Assembly (NCBI RefSeq): GCF_965230735.1
Contig: NZ_OZ246016.1
Location: 2,914,001 to 2,978,000, forward strand
Source of the DNA: Motiliproteus sp965230735
GTDB lineage: Bacteria > Pseudomonadota > Gammaproteobacteria > Pseudomonadales > Balneatricaceae
Length of the DNA stretch: 64,000 nucleotides
Direction of reading: 5' to 3'
A program made the translations under genes and the position numbers. Positions 1 through 8,392 of this stretch are shown here, in pieces. Each line of letters opens with the position of its first letter. Within the stretch, counting starts at the first letter, position 1. Below the pieces are notes generated by a model. It worked only from the letters and a program-made list of their open reading frames with translations, was not told the origin of the DNA and made no database searches.

Positions 1-96
1 TACCTGCGGAGCCTACCCATCTGGGTTTGGCCTGCACTGCTATTCGTAATTTTTGTTATCTCGGGCGGTGTTGAATCTGACTGCTGCAGTTACTGA
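1..96 (+). CDS. Possible C-terminal end of a membrane protein, truncated by the window edge
   Basis: The first frame is open from base 1 to a TGA at 94-96. It would encode about 31 residues with a hydrophobic, helix-forming stretch (PALLFVIFVI) and a short tail containing two cysteines. This could be the last transmembrane segment of a gene starting outside the window. The piece is too short to identify and could be a chance open frame. Confidence 0.3.
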   Translation, partial: YLRSLPIWVWPALLFVIFVISGGVESDCCSY

Positions 97-301
97 TACG
101 AGCAAAGCTCAACGAACGATCTGATAGATCACCACCTAGAAGTGATGCCCCTTCTATACACCAATGCCAAAAATCAAGCCAGTTGGTCTATTGACATCTC
201 TGATATATACCTTCAATCATCTATCCATTACCTCCGGAGACTCTTGGAAGCCTTATTATATAAGGACTAACGAGTATTAAACTCAGACATTCACTTTTAC
301 G

Positions 302-370
302 ATACTAGGAGAGCATAATATCTGTATAGACATTATGGAATATCAATATTGGGCTGTTATCTCCTAGTAT
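302..370. repeat. Inverted repeat upstream of the SIR2-STAND gene
   Basis: Two perfectly complementary 11-base arms, ATACTAGGAGA at 302-312 and TCTCCTAGTAT at 360-370, enclose 47 bases. A second dyad, CATAAT at 314-319 and ATTATG at 332-337, lies inside. The element sits about 90 bases before the start codon at 459 in an AT-rich non-coding stretch (97-458). It could be an operator, a structured leader or a small inserted element. The rest of 97-458 shows nothing I can identify. Confidence 0.55.
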
Positions 371-458
371 GGTAATGTCACAGCTACCATAAAATAAAAG
401 CAGACTAATCTATATTTTCTGAAAGACCATATAAACAAACTATTTAATAGAGGGATCT

Positions 459-2882
459 ATGAGTATTTCATTGAGTGAAATGGTGGAGGGCCTTGAGCCA
501 TCAAAGACGGTACTATTTTTTGGCGCTGGATCATCATTATCTTCAGGAGCACCAAGTGTAAATAAAATAATAGATGCCGTCTCAAATAAATTTAAAATTG
601 AAAAGGATGGATTTACACTTAGTGAAATAACAAGCATTGCAGAAGAAAAGCGGTCAAGAAAGGACCTGGTTCATCTTTTAAGGGAGTTGTTCAAAAGCAC
701 TAATGTCACTGGCTCTCTATTAACTATTCCATTATACAAATGGAAAAATATTTATACCACTAATTACGACACACTTATTGAACAAGCGTATAAAAGAAAA
801 AATACACCATGCTCTGTCATCTCTTCAAACTATGACTTTACAGAGCAAAAAATCCCAGACTCAATAAAGCTATACAAACTTCACGGGACCATAGACAAGG
901 ATATTTCTGATGGAACCAACTCAAGAATAATAATAAGTGAAAGCGACTATGATAATACATCAGACTACCGAGAGGCTTTATGGGATGCTTTGAAATTAGA
1001 TCTGTGTGGGTCTAACCTTATTATTATAGGTTACTCTCTTGCTGATCAGCATATAAAAGATATTGTCAACAGAGCAATCTCTATAAACAATAAGTCATTT
1101 GCCCCTTCTTCAATATACTTATTGCTATATACGAAAGATGAAAATAGAGCCCTTTTATTTGAAAAAAGAGGGCTTAAAGTCGCATTTGGCGGAGTTGATG
1201 ATTTCTTTGTAGAACTCCAAAAGAGCAACCTGCCTAATAATATTGCTTATGTAGCAACTGGGGACCCGTTAGATAGCCACCCTGCACTACAGTCGGTAAC
1301 TATTAACGTGGCAGACGAGCTAAGTAATATCAGCAAGAATGTTGCTGCAATGTTCCAAGGATGGCCAGCTACATATTCTGATATAAAGGCCGGTGTTACT
1401 TTTTCCAGAACACTTTGTGGAAAAATTTACTCTATATTCTCTGATAAAACTTGTGCAACTATTCTAGGTGCTAGCGGAACTGGAAAAAGCACACTAGCTC
1501 GACAAGTAATACTAAAACTCAAAGATGATGGATTTCACTGCTGGGAACATAAGTCTAAGCACAAACTTATGTTTGAAGAATGGAGAAGCGTTGCAGCTCA
1601 TTTGAAAGAAAAAGGTGAAACAGGCATATTATTTATTGATGATGCTCACGAGCATATTTATGAAATAAATAGTTTGGTCGATCTGCTATCGTCTGATGAT
1701 TTATCTTGTCTGAAGCTGATTTTCACCTCGTCTAGAAACAACTGGATCCCAAGAATTAAAACATCTAATATTTTTAGTAAAGGAGAAGACTTCTTTTTAA
1801 AGAAACTTGATGAAAGTGAAATTGAAAGTCTACTAACACTGGTTGATACATGTGCTGACCTGCAACCACTAGTCGAAAGTAGCTTTTCAGGTTTCAATAG
1901 AATAGAAAGGAAAAGAAGACTTACCGCTAGGTGTGAGTCTGATACATTTGTCTGTCTGAAAAACATATTTGCATCAGAACAGTTTGATAACATCATTCTT
2001 CGTGAATTTGCTGAATTAGATAATAATCTCCAAGAAATATATAGGCTAGTATCTGCCATGGAGAGTGCTGGTGTTAATGTACATAGGCAAATGATAATTC
2101 GCTTATTAGGAATTCCTGCTCAAAATATTTCAGCATCTTTAACTAGCTTGGTAGATATTGTCTCCGAGTATTCGATAAGTGAAAGGGAAGGTATATACGG
2201 GTGGAAAGGTCGTCACCCTGTTATAACTGGAATTATAGCCAAATATAAAATGACTGATGAAAATGAGTATATAAACTTATTTGAAAAAGTCATTGACAAT
2301 ATAATTCCAACTTATGATATTGAAATAAAGACAATAAGGCAACTATGTTCATTTGACTCTGGCATTAGCCGCTTTCCCAATAAGCAAATAAGGAATAAGC
2401 TGCTTAGAAAGATGATATCAAAAGTTCCCGGTGAAAGAGTACCAAGGCATAGATTAATAAGATATTTGATTGACACTAACGAGCTGGATAAAGCAGAAAC
2501 TGAGATAAGGCTATTTGACAACGACTTTGGACTTGATGGCCCCACTGTTAGATTTAAGATTATGCTGATGCTTGCAAGAGCTGAGAGAACCGCAGGAATT
2601 TTGAATGAAGATAGAGTGGCAATTTTAGAAATGGCTAGAGAGAACTCAGTCAGGGCGGTAGATAAATATAAAAACAACAAAAACCTAATAGCAACTTATT
2701 GTGATGTTGGTATTGAATACTTTAAAAGAAAAGGTGATCCCTCTGTTTATGATGATGCTATAGATAAGCTGAAAGAAGCAGAACAAAGAATCGGAGATCC
2801 AGATATAACGACCTCATTGATACAATATGAGAGGGCGTTTGCAAACCTACAAAGGGATATCCTAGAAGAAGCGGAAGCTTAG
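459..2882 (+). CDS. SIR2-like NADase / STAND-type NTPase, probable antiphage defence protein
   Basis: 807 aa. Residues 1 to about 255 form a SIR2-like domain with the nucleotide-binding motif FFGAGSS (20-26), TTNYD (100-104) and LHGTID (141-146). Residues 330-450 hold a P-loop NTPase with Walker A GASGTGKST (337-345) and Walker B ILFIDDAHEH (390-399). The remaining ~350 residues are helical and repeat-like, as in STAND sensor regions. Known SIR2-STAND proteins (Avs5 and related) deplete NAD+ when their C-terminal part senses infection; that role is inferred here. The start is supported by a GAGG ribosome site seven bases upstream. The gene is markedly AT-rich compared with the genes after 5 kb, consistent with transfer. 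Confidence 0.82.
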   Translation: MSISLSEMVEGLEPSKTVLFFGAGSSLSSGAPSVNKIIDAVSNKFKIEKDGFTLSEITSIAEEKRSRKDLVHLLRELFKSTNVTGSLLTIPLYKWKNIYTTNYDTLIEQAYKRKNTPCSVISSNYDFTEQKIPDSIKLYKLHGTIDKDISDGTNSRIIISESDYDNTSDYREALWDALKLDLCGSNLIIIGYSLADQHIKDIVNRAISINNKSFAPSSIYLLLYTKDENRALLFEKRGLKVAFGGVDDFFVELQKSNLPNNIAYVATGDPLDSHPALQSVTINVADELSNISKNVAAMFQGWPATYSDIKAGVTFSRTLCGKIYSIFSDKTCATILGASGTGKSTLARQVILKLKDDGFHCWEHKSKHKLMFEEWRSVAAHLKEKGETGILFIDDAHEHIYEINSLVDLLSSDDLSCLKLIFTSSRNNWIPRIKTSNIFSKGEDFFLKKLDESEIESLLTLVDTCADLQPLVESSFSGFNRIERKRRLTARCESDTFVCLKNIFASEQFDNIILREFAELDNNLQEIYRLVSAMESAGVNVHRQMIIRLLGIPAQNISASLTSLVDIVSEYSISEREGIYGWKGRHPVITGIIAKYKMTDENEYINLFEKVIDNIIPTYDIEIKTIRQLCSFDSGISRFPNKQIRNKLLRKMISKVPGERVPRHRLIRYLIDTNELDKAETEIRLFDNDFGLDGPTVRFKIMLMLARAERTAGILNEDRVAILEMARENSVRAVDKYKNNKNLIATYCDVGIEYFKRKGDPSVYDDAIDKLKEAEQRIGDPDITTSLIQYERAFANLQRDILEEAEA

Positions 2883-2905
2883 CTATACCATGCTGCTTCT
2901 TAAAG

Positions 2906-2937
2906 AAAGCCTCAGTTTATAGCTGAGGCTTTATCTA
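2906..2937. terminator. Bidirectional intrinsic terminator
   Basis: A perfect 10-bp stem, AAAGCCTCAG (2906-2915) and CTGAGGCTTT (2923-2932), has a 7-base loop and A/T-rich flanks. It separates the convergent SIR2-STAND gene and the 198-aa gene and can serve both. Confidence 0.8.
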
Positions 2938-2974
2938 TATTTATTTATAAAAACATCTCTCTTTTAATGCATAA

Positions 2975-3571
2975 TTAGTCAATATTCTTATATTCCACAT
3001 GTATAATAATTTCTTCTGCACCTTGCAATATTATCTTATCCTTTAAATCTTTATTTATACATGAGAAAATTTCGATCTGATTAGTTTCCCTATTTATCAA
3101 TGGTATTCCTAAGAGTTCTCCAGAGTTAGCATATTTTAAAAGCTCAATTCCTCTTGTTATATAGAACTCTAAGTTAGACCAAAAATTATCACTTCCAATA
3201 AACTTATCTCTAGGCGCATGTAAATATGCGCCTAAATTTTTAACTATATCTATCAGCTCCTTTGTTACCGGTGTATATTTAAGTTTTATTGACTCGGAGC
3301 TTCCTGGGTTAATAGTAAATATTGCTTCTTCATTGTTACCTTTTCTAAAAATAGAAGCGATATGCTTGTCAAGTACTGCAGGTTTATATTGTTTCTTCAT
3401 TTTTTCAGAAGCTTGTTTGTGAAATTCTAAGTATTCTCGCATTCTAGCTTCAACACCAAACCTTATTTCTAAAGCTGAATAAAACCATGTGGTCACATCT
3501 TCCTTATCAAACACATCTTGAGCTCTATCCAGATAGTTTATTGATGAAACAAAGTAATTATTAGAATCCAT
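2975..3571 (-). CDS. Hypothetical protein (198 aa) of the AT-rich accessory region
   Basis: I do not recognise this protein. It has no signal peptide or membrane segment. The N-terminal ~75 residues are helical and charged (SINYLDRAQDVFDKED..., then ALEIRFGVEARMREYLEF), faintly like HEPN-type helical bundles but without a clear catalytic R-x4-6-H motif. The second half is mixed and ends with predicted strands (EEIIIHVEYKN). It shares the AT-rich codon use of the SIR2-STAND gene and converges on it across a shared terminator. A defence or toxin role is possible from context only. Confidence 0.65.
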   Translation of the reverse strand: MDSNNYFVSSINYLDRAQDVFDKEDVTTWFYSALEIRFGVEARMREYLEFHKQASEKMKKQYKPAVLDKHIASIFRKGNNEEAIFTINPGSSESIKLKYTPVTKELIDIVKNLGAYLHAPRDKFIGSDNFWSNLEFYITRGIELLKYANSGELLGIPLINRETNQIEIFSCINKDLKDKIILQGAEEIIIHVEYKNID

Positions 3572-3622
3572 TTAAATAACCTGCATTTTTTATAGACAAA
3601 TACTTTGTCGTGATCTTAATCA

Positions 3623-4411
3623 CTAGAAATTAAACATATCTTCCTTATCCTTTATAACTCGACATCTTGGAAATTGACTACAACCCCAAAACTGCTTACC
3701 AATGTTTTGCCCTTTCTTACTTTCTCGTAACACCATAGGACTGCTGCACCTGGGACAGAGAGGTTCAGATGACTTCTTTTCAACGATCTCCTGAACATGC
3801 TTGGCGTGCTGTACATGAGTTTTGATTGAACGAGTGAGTCTACCTTTCTCGATCTTCTGGATAATCAACCTAACCTGAACATCGGACAGGACGGGATCCC
3901 GCCTCGACTTGATGTATCGAATGTACCCACCGGCATAGGTAACGTTCTCTGGCATATCAGTCTTGAAGGTGCTGTCACCTACGAAGACGATCAGGGAGTG
4001 GATATGACTAGGCTCTATTTCTAGTGCCGCTTCCAACGTCTTCACATGTTTGTAGTTCTGCCTTAGCGGATTCTGAAACTTCGATTTGTGCTTGAAGATC
4101 TGTTGAGTCCAATACGGCTGGTTAGCTGATCCAAAAATCCACCCCTTCATGTTCTTAGTTTCGATAACAAAGACACCGAATCTAGAAACGATAATGTGGT
4201 CTATCTGCGTAGTTCCATCATCAGTTGGGAGGGTGACGTTCTTGATGAGGTGATACTGCTTTTTATCGAGAAAGAACCTAGCGGCGAGGTTGACGATCGC
4301 CTCGCCAATAAATCCTTTAAACCATGGTGAACGTGATACACCAACGAGAATAAAGAGTGGTATCAGATACCACATACTCAGGAGTGCATCGAAGATCGGT
4401 GAGAAATCCAT
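3623..4411 (-). CDS. NERD-domain protein with C-terminal topoisomerase-type zinc ribbon
   Basis: 262 aa from the ATG at 4411. An N-terminal membrane helix (MWYLIPLFILVGV) precedes a NERD (nuclease-related) domain with TQIDHIIVSRFGVFVIETKNMKGWIFG, where the D and ExK residues fit a restriction-endonuclease-like core. A four-cysteine zinc ribbon of topoisomerase I type ends the protein (CPRC...WGCSQFPRC). Homologues commonly begin MDFxPIF, and AGGG lies five bases before this start. An upstream in-frame ATG at 4426 and an extension to 4582 are less likely. Members are assumed to act on nucleic acid; the physiological role is not settled. It lies at the tRNA-proximal end of the accessory region. 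Confidence 0.82.
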   Translation of the reverse strand: MDFSPIFDALLSMWYLIPLFILVGVSRSPWFKGFIGEAIVNLAARFFLDKKQYHLIKNVTLPTDDGTTQIDHIIVSRFGVFVIETKNMKGWIFGSANQPYWTQQIFKHKSKFQNPLRQNYKHVKTLEAALEIEPSHIHSLIVFVGDSTFKTDMPENVTYAGGYIRYIKSRRDPVLSDVQVRLIIQKIEKGRLTRSIKTHVQHAKHVQEIVEKKSSEPLCPRCSSPMVLRESKKGQNIGKQFWGCSQFPRCRVIKDKEDMFNF

Positions 4412-4580
4412 TCTTACCCTACTCATTTTCCTTAACTTGGCACATGAGTATGCCAGAAGCGGATCTAGTTCATAACCTACTAGCCTGAGCAGGCAGCTCT
4501 GAAAGGTCAGATCAGGGGATGGGAATGGATAGTGGCAACATGACTTTGCTTGCCCTAGAAGTGCCCTATAGATCAGGCAC

Positions 4581-4608
4581 AAAAAAGCCCAAGACGATGC
4601 TTGGGCTT
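4581..4608 (-). terminator. Intrinsic terminator reading leftwards
   Basis: AAGCCCAAG (4585-4593) pairs with CTTGGGCTT (4600-4608) around a 6-base loop. A run of six A (4581-4586) becomes the U tract on the minus strand. It lies between the duplicated tRNA end and the NERD gene. The rest of 4412-4638 shows no gene. Confidence 0.7.
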
Positions 4609-4638
4609 CTATGCTGCTGACTTAACAGCGAATTCTGC

Positions 4639-4654
4639 TAGGACTAGGCAGATT
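4639..4654. repeat. Duplicate of the tRNA-Val 3' end (attachment-site-like)
   Basis: The 16 bases TAGGACTAGGCAGATT are identical to 4816-4831, the 3' acceptor and T-arm part of the tRNA-Val gene, in the same orientation and 177 bp away. Integrases that use tRNA 3' ends leave such core duplications. The 160 bp between the copies hold the tRNA terminator and a GC-rich stretch with short hairpins, but no gene. No integrase is in the window. Confidence 0.55.
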
Positions 4655-4777
4655 ATACGTCGCTACGCGCCTTCCCCTTCGGGGCTATCGTCGCAGGCTC
4701 CTATGTGGTCTCGCTTCGCTCGGCTCGACTGCCTTCGGCAGTTCTCATCTGCCAAAGAATACTCACATCGCAGAATG

Positions 4778-4804
4778 CAAAAAGCCCGCAATAATGCGGG
4801 CTTT
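4778..4804 (-). terminator. Terminator of tRNA-Val
   Basis: A perfect 10-bp stem, AAAGCCCGCA (4781-4790) and TGCGGGCTTT (4795-4804), has an ATAA loop. The A run from 4779 gives a U tract on the minus strand. It starts nine bases after the tRNA CCA end. Confidence 0.85.
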
Positions 4805-4812
4805 TCTAAATT

Positions 4813-4889
<77 letters not shown>

Positions 4890-4934
4890 ATTACATTCCG
4901 GTGCGGTGTGTGTCGCTCCTCATGTACGGCGGGC

Positions 4935-4962
4935 ATTATACAGAGTCCCGGAGGGCGGTCAA
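4935..4962 (-). promoter_or_regulatory. Sigma-70 promoter of tRNA-Val
   Basis: On the minus strand TTGACC (4962-4957) is followed after 16 bases by a perfect TATAAT (4940-4935). The -10 box is about 45 bases before the mature tRNA end. A GC-rich segment follows the -10 box, a discriminator style expected for stable RNA promoters. Confidence 0.82.
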
Positions 4963-5110
4963 CAGTCTGATGACACAAAAATTTAATCAATTTTTAATCG
5001 TTCAAAAAACCCTCAACAAGAGGTCCTGTCGGGCTTTGCGCTTGCTGTACACCCCTTGATCAACCAGCTCAGAAAATCACTGATCCGACGACAATAACCG
5101 ACGGTCACCT

Positions 5111-5146
5111 ACCCGCTTCAGGGTAGTCACCACCCATTTGAGGGTA
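5111..5146. promoter_or_regulatory. Tandem operator-like sites upstream of the FAD oxidoreductase gene
   Basis: Two copies of a 15-bp dyad, ACCCGCTTCAGGGTA (5111-5125) and ACCCATTTGAGGGTA (5132-5146), fit ACCCnnTTnAGGGTA. Their starts are 21 bp apart, two helical turns, so two regulator dimers would sit on one DNA face. They lie 83-118 bp before the start codon at 5229. I do not know the regulator. Confidence 0.6.
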
Positions 5147-5228
5147 TACCGTCCCGGCCCTGCAATCCTCATCATGACAACACCATCGATAACAACAACC
5201 ACTATGGTTTCCAGACCGGGTTTTCGTC

Positions 5229-6659
5229 ATGACTTACCAAGCTACATCCGAGCATGCCCAGGCGCGTAAGGCGCTGCTTAAAACCAAATTCTTCCCTTAT
5301 TGGCTCGACAATGCCCAGGCTCCCGATCCTGAGCCGGCCCTTAAAGACAGCATCAGCTGCGATCTGTTGATCGTCGGTGCGGGTTTTACCGGCTTGTGGG
5401 CGGCGATTCATGCCAAAGAACAGAACCCGGATCGCGAGGTGGTGATTATCGAGGCCCAGTGCATCGCCATCGGCGCCTCCGGTCGCCCCGCGGCGATTTT
5501 GTCTACCTCGGTAATGCACGGGTTGGAGAATGCGGCCCGCCTGTTCCCGCAGGATATCGACGCGCTGGAAGAGCTGGGTAAGGAGAACCTGGACGGCTTT
5601 CGCGACACCATCGAACGCTACGACATCGATTGCGATATCGAATGGGGTGGCGAGCTGACCGTCGCCGTCGGCGAAGAGGGCTTGGACGATATCGAGAAAG
5701 AGTACGGACTCTACAAACGTTATGGCCACGACGCCTACCTGCTCGATAAAGACGAGGTCCGCGAACAGATGGACTCACCGCTGTTCAACGGCGGCCTCTG
5801 GTCCAAAAGCCGCAGCGGTACTGTCCACCCGGCCAAGCTGGCCTGGGGCCTGAAACGCGCCGCGATGGCGCTGGGCGTACGCATCTACGAGTACACCCCG
5901 CTGCAATCTAGCGAGCACCTCAAACCCGGCGTTCGGGTGACCACCCCGGAAGGCACGATCAATGCCAACAAGGTGCTGCTGGCGACCAACGCCTTTGCCG
6001 CCGGCAATAAAAAGATCAAGACCCGGGTTGCGGCGATCCGCGATCGTATCGTGGTGACCGAACCGCTGACCGACGAGCAGATGGCGACGATCGGCTGGAA
6101 GAACCGTCAGGGCATCTACGATACCCGTACCCAGCTCAATTACATGCGACTGACCGCCGACAACCGGATCCTGTTCGGTGGCCGGCTGGGGTATTTCTTC
6201 AATAACGATACCGACCCCAAGGCCGATCGTAGCGCGGAGAACTTCCTGCCGCTGGTGGAGAACTTCTACAAAACCTTCCCCAGCCTGCGCGACATCCGCT
6301 TCTCCCATGCCTGGAGCGGACCGATCGGACTGACTACCCGGATGGCGGTCCATTTCCAGCACTACCACGACGGCGACATGATCTATGCCGGCGGCTACTC
6401 CGGCTTCGGTGTTACCGCGACCCGCTTCGGCTCCCGGGTCGGTCTGGCGATTCTGGACGGCGACGATATCCCGGAAACCCGGATGCAGTTTGCCACCAGT
6501 TTGCCCGGCTATATCCCACCGGAGCCGTTCCGCTGGTTCGGCGCCAAGATCACCATGTACGCGCTGGATACCGTCGATGCCAAAGGCGGTTGGCGAAAAC
6601 TATGGATCAGCATGGTCGAGAAGATGGGCTTCCCGATCACCCAGAACGAACTCGGCTAA
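5229..6659 (+). CDS. FAD-dependent oxidoreductase, DAO family (PuuB-like)
   Basis: 476 aa. A Rossmann FAD-binding motif, VGAGFTGLWAA (49-59), is followed by VVIIEA (71-76) and a DAO-type C-terminal half ending in the FAD-contacting YAGGYSGFGVTATRFGSRVG. Relatives oxidise amines or amino acids such as gamma-glutamylputrescine, sarcosine or glycine; the substrate here is unknown. Where many relatives carry GASGRNGG, this protein has GASGRPAAI (82-90). It stands alone, with tandem operator-like sites upstream, and converges on the EamA gene. The ribosome site before the ATG is poor, so the start is less certain than the identity. Confidence 0.85.
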   Translation: MTYQATSEHAQARKALLKTKFFPYWLDNAQAPDPEPALKDSISCDLLIVGAGFTGLWAAIHAKEQNPDREVVIIEAQCIAIGASGRPAAILSTSVMHGLENAARLFPQDIDALEELGKENLDGFRDTIERYDIDCDIEWGGELTVAVGEEGLDDIEKEYGLYKRYGHDAYLLDKDEVREQMDSPLFNGGLWSKSRSGTVHPAKLAWGLKRAAMALGVRIYEYTPLQSSEHLKPGVRVTTPEGTINANKVLLATNAFAAGNKKIKTRVAAIRDRIVVTEPLTDEQMATIGWKNRQGIYDTRTQLNYMRLTADNRILFGGRLGYFFNNDTDPKADRSAENFLPLVENFYKTFPSLRDIRFSHAWSGPIGLTTRMAVHFQHYHDGDMIYAGGYSGFGVTATRFGSRVGLAILDGDDIPETRMQFATSLPGYIPPEPFRWFGAKITMYALDTVDAKGGWRKLWISMVEKMGFPITQNELG

Positions 6660-6754
6660 ACCGCCAACAGGGCTTTGCTTCACCCACCCGGAGATGACCA
6701 CCTGAGGTCGTCTTCGGACATCCGTTCGACCGTCGCCCAGTACCCACTGATCCC

Positions 6755-7657
6755 CTAATCAGCCGCTTGAGGCTGACTAACCTCCCTGCCTAGCCTACGG
6801 CCACTCCACTGGTACAGCGCCAATCCCAGGCAGATCAGGCCACTACCCTGAATCAACCGCAACGTCAGCGGCTCCTGATTCAGCAGGCTGCCCAGCGAGA
6901 TCGCCAGCACCGGAGTGATCAGGGTGATCAACGCCACCGTGCTGGCCGCCAGCTGCTGGAGGATGTAGTAGTAGGCGACAAAGCCAACCAGCGAACCGAA
7001 CAGTCCCAGGTAGATGATCGCCGCCAGCGAGCGTCCTCCTCCATTCAGCTCAGGCAACTGGCCATCCATCAGCAACCAGCTCAGCGCATAGAACGGTATC
7101 GAGCAGCACAAGGCACCTACTGTCTGCGCCAACGGGTGGATCTGAACGCTAACCCCCTTGACCAGAACCCCGCTGATGCTAAACAGCAGTACCGCCAACA
7201 GCATCAGGCCAACGGCCGCTAACGCCGAGGTTTCAATCACCAAACCATCGCTAAGCACCCAGCCAAGGCCGGACAGCGCCAGCAGCAATGCCAACCAGCG
7301 CAGCGGGCTAAACGCCTTCTCACCCAACCAGAACTGGGCCAGCAGGCCAGACACGATCGGCGACATGCCGAAGATCAGCGAGATTAGCCCCGAACTGAGC
7401 TGGCTGGCCGCCATGTAGGTGGTGAACATGGCGCCGTAGACCCCCAGCGTGGCGTAGAGGTAGCTTTTCAGCGCCGGGCCATGCCAAGGCAGCGGGATAC
7501 GCAGCCAGCGTAGCAACCCCAGGCCCACCACGGCGGCCAGCATCATACGCAGCATCGCTGCCATCACTGGGGTGACGGTTTCGCTGCTCCAGATGATAGC
7601 CAGAGGTGTGGTCGACCAGATAACAATCACGGTCGCATAGGCGATAGGGGTGGACAT
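6755..7657 (-). CDS. EamA/DMT-family transporter
   Basis: 300 aa with ten hydrophobic segments and two EamA repeats. The first begins with AYATVIVIWSTTPLAIIWSSE, the conserved W-x-x-T/S-P start of the family. The second contains the typical PVLAISLGSLLNQEPLTLRLIQGSGLICLGLALY. Members export amino acids, metabolites or nucleotide precursors; the substrate cannot be read. The ATG at 7657 is chosen because GGAGGT sits four bases before it; the ATG at 7669 would swallow that site. Confidence 0.88.
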   Translation of the reverse strand: MSTPIAYATVIVIWSTTPLAIIWSSETVTPVMAAMLRMMLAAVVGLGLLRWLRIPLPWHGPALKSYLYATLGVYGAMFTTYMAASQLSSGLISLIFGMSPIVSGLLAQFWLGEKAFSPLRWLALLLALSGLGWVLSDGLVIETSALAAVGLMLLAVLLFSISGVLVKGVSVQIHPLAQTVGALCCSIPFYALSWLLMDGQLPELNGGGRSLAAIIYLGLFGSLVGFVAYYYILQQLAASTVALITLITPVLAISLGSLLNQEPLTLRLIQGSGLICLGLALYQWSGRRLGREVSQPQAAD

Positions 7658-7971
7658 GATGACCTCCATGTTGCTGCGCGGTTATTTCCGCAGGACTAAA
7701 AAAGCCGCTCCAACACCGAGGCAAAAAAAAGCCGCGGTGAAAGCCGCGGCCGGGAATACTTTGTTCGATTCGCTGAATCAGATCACTTCATCATCGAACC
7801 ACGCCATCCCGACCGACACGCGAGCACTCGCAGGTGCCAGCGTTTGCTGACCTGCGGTCGTCGGGATACAAAAAAGATGGCGTTGAAAATATTCATAACC
7901 CGATCATGGCGTCGACCGGCTTACGAAGTCAAAACAAATTTTCAGTGCTTTAGTCGCAATATGGCCAGCTG
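7658..7971. other. Intergenic stretch with a terminator and a very short open frame
   Basis: No recognisable gene. A minus-strand frame at 7783-7896 encodes 37 aa starting MNIFNAIFFVSRR, without a convincing ribosome site. It is followed by a strong minus-strand terminator at 7723-7750. A small transcript ending at that terminator is conceivable. The frame may simply be chance. Confidence 0.3.
7723..7750 (-). terminator. Intrinsic terminator
   Basis: GCCGCGG (7731-7737) pairs with CCGCGGC (7744-7750) around a 6-base loop. Eight A (7723-7730) become a long U tract on the minus strand. It would end transcripts from the DUF6482 gene or from a small RNA in 7751-7971. Confidence 0.82.
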
Positions 7972-8223
7972 TCAGTGTCTGATCATCTCGTCGTAGACCT
8001 GGCTGGCTTCGAGCCGGATCGGTACCGAATAGGAAGCAAAGGAGCGTTTAGCTTCACGGTAACTGTGAAACACCAACGGTTGGTGGCTATCGGTCGATTC
8101 CAGGGTATGACTGCGACCGTGGATGACTACTTCGGCGGTGTAGATATCGCCCTCGTTTGAAAGAATAATGACGGCGTCGACCGTACCGCTAAGGGCCTGG
8201 CGCTCAAAGGCTTGAACATCCAT
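7972..8223 (-). CDS. DUF6482-like small protein
   Basis: 83 aa from the ATG at 8223, which has GGAGG eight bases upstream; an in-frame extension to 8304 lacks such a site. The sequence MDVQAFERQALSGTVDAVIIL, a central GDIYTAEVVIHGRSHTL strand pair and SYREAKRSF resemble the DUF6482 family of small gammaproteobacterial proteins, which have no known function. It has no signal peptide or membrane segment and is presumably cytoplasmic. Confidence 0.65.
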   Translation of the reverse strand: MDVQAFERQALSGTVDAVIILSNEGDIYTAEVVIHGRSHTLESTDSHQPLVFHSYREAKRSFASYSVPIRLEASQVYDEMIRH

Positions 8224-8392
8224 TGGCTTATCCTCCGGAAAATGACTGATAAATCCCCTTCCTCGGTAGTTTCCAGTAGACCCGGGCGTTGCTGTTAAGT
8301 TCAAGCAAGACGGCGGTCTGGATTAACCGGTTTCAACCAGTCATGGCAGCAGGAGCGGTATAATAAGAGGTTGTAACTACAGGAGAACCGAG

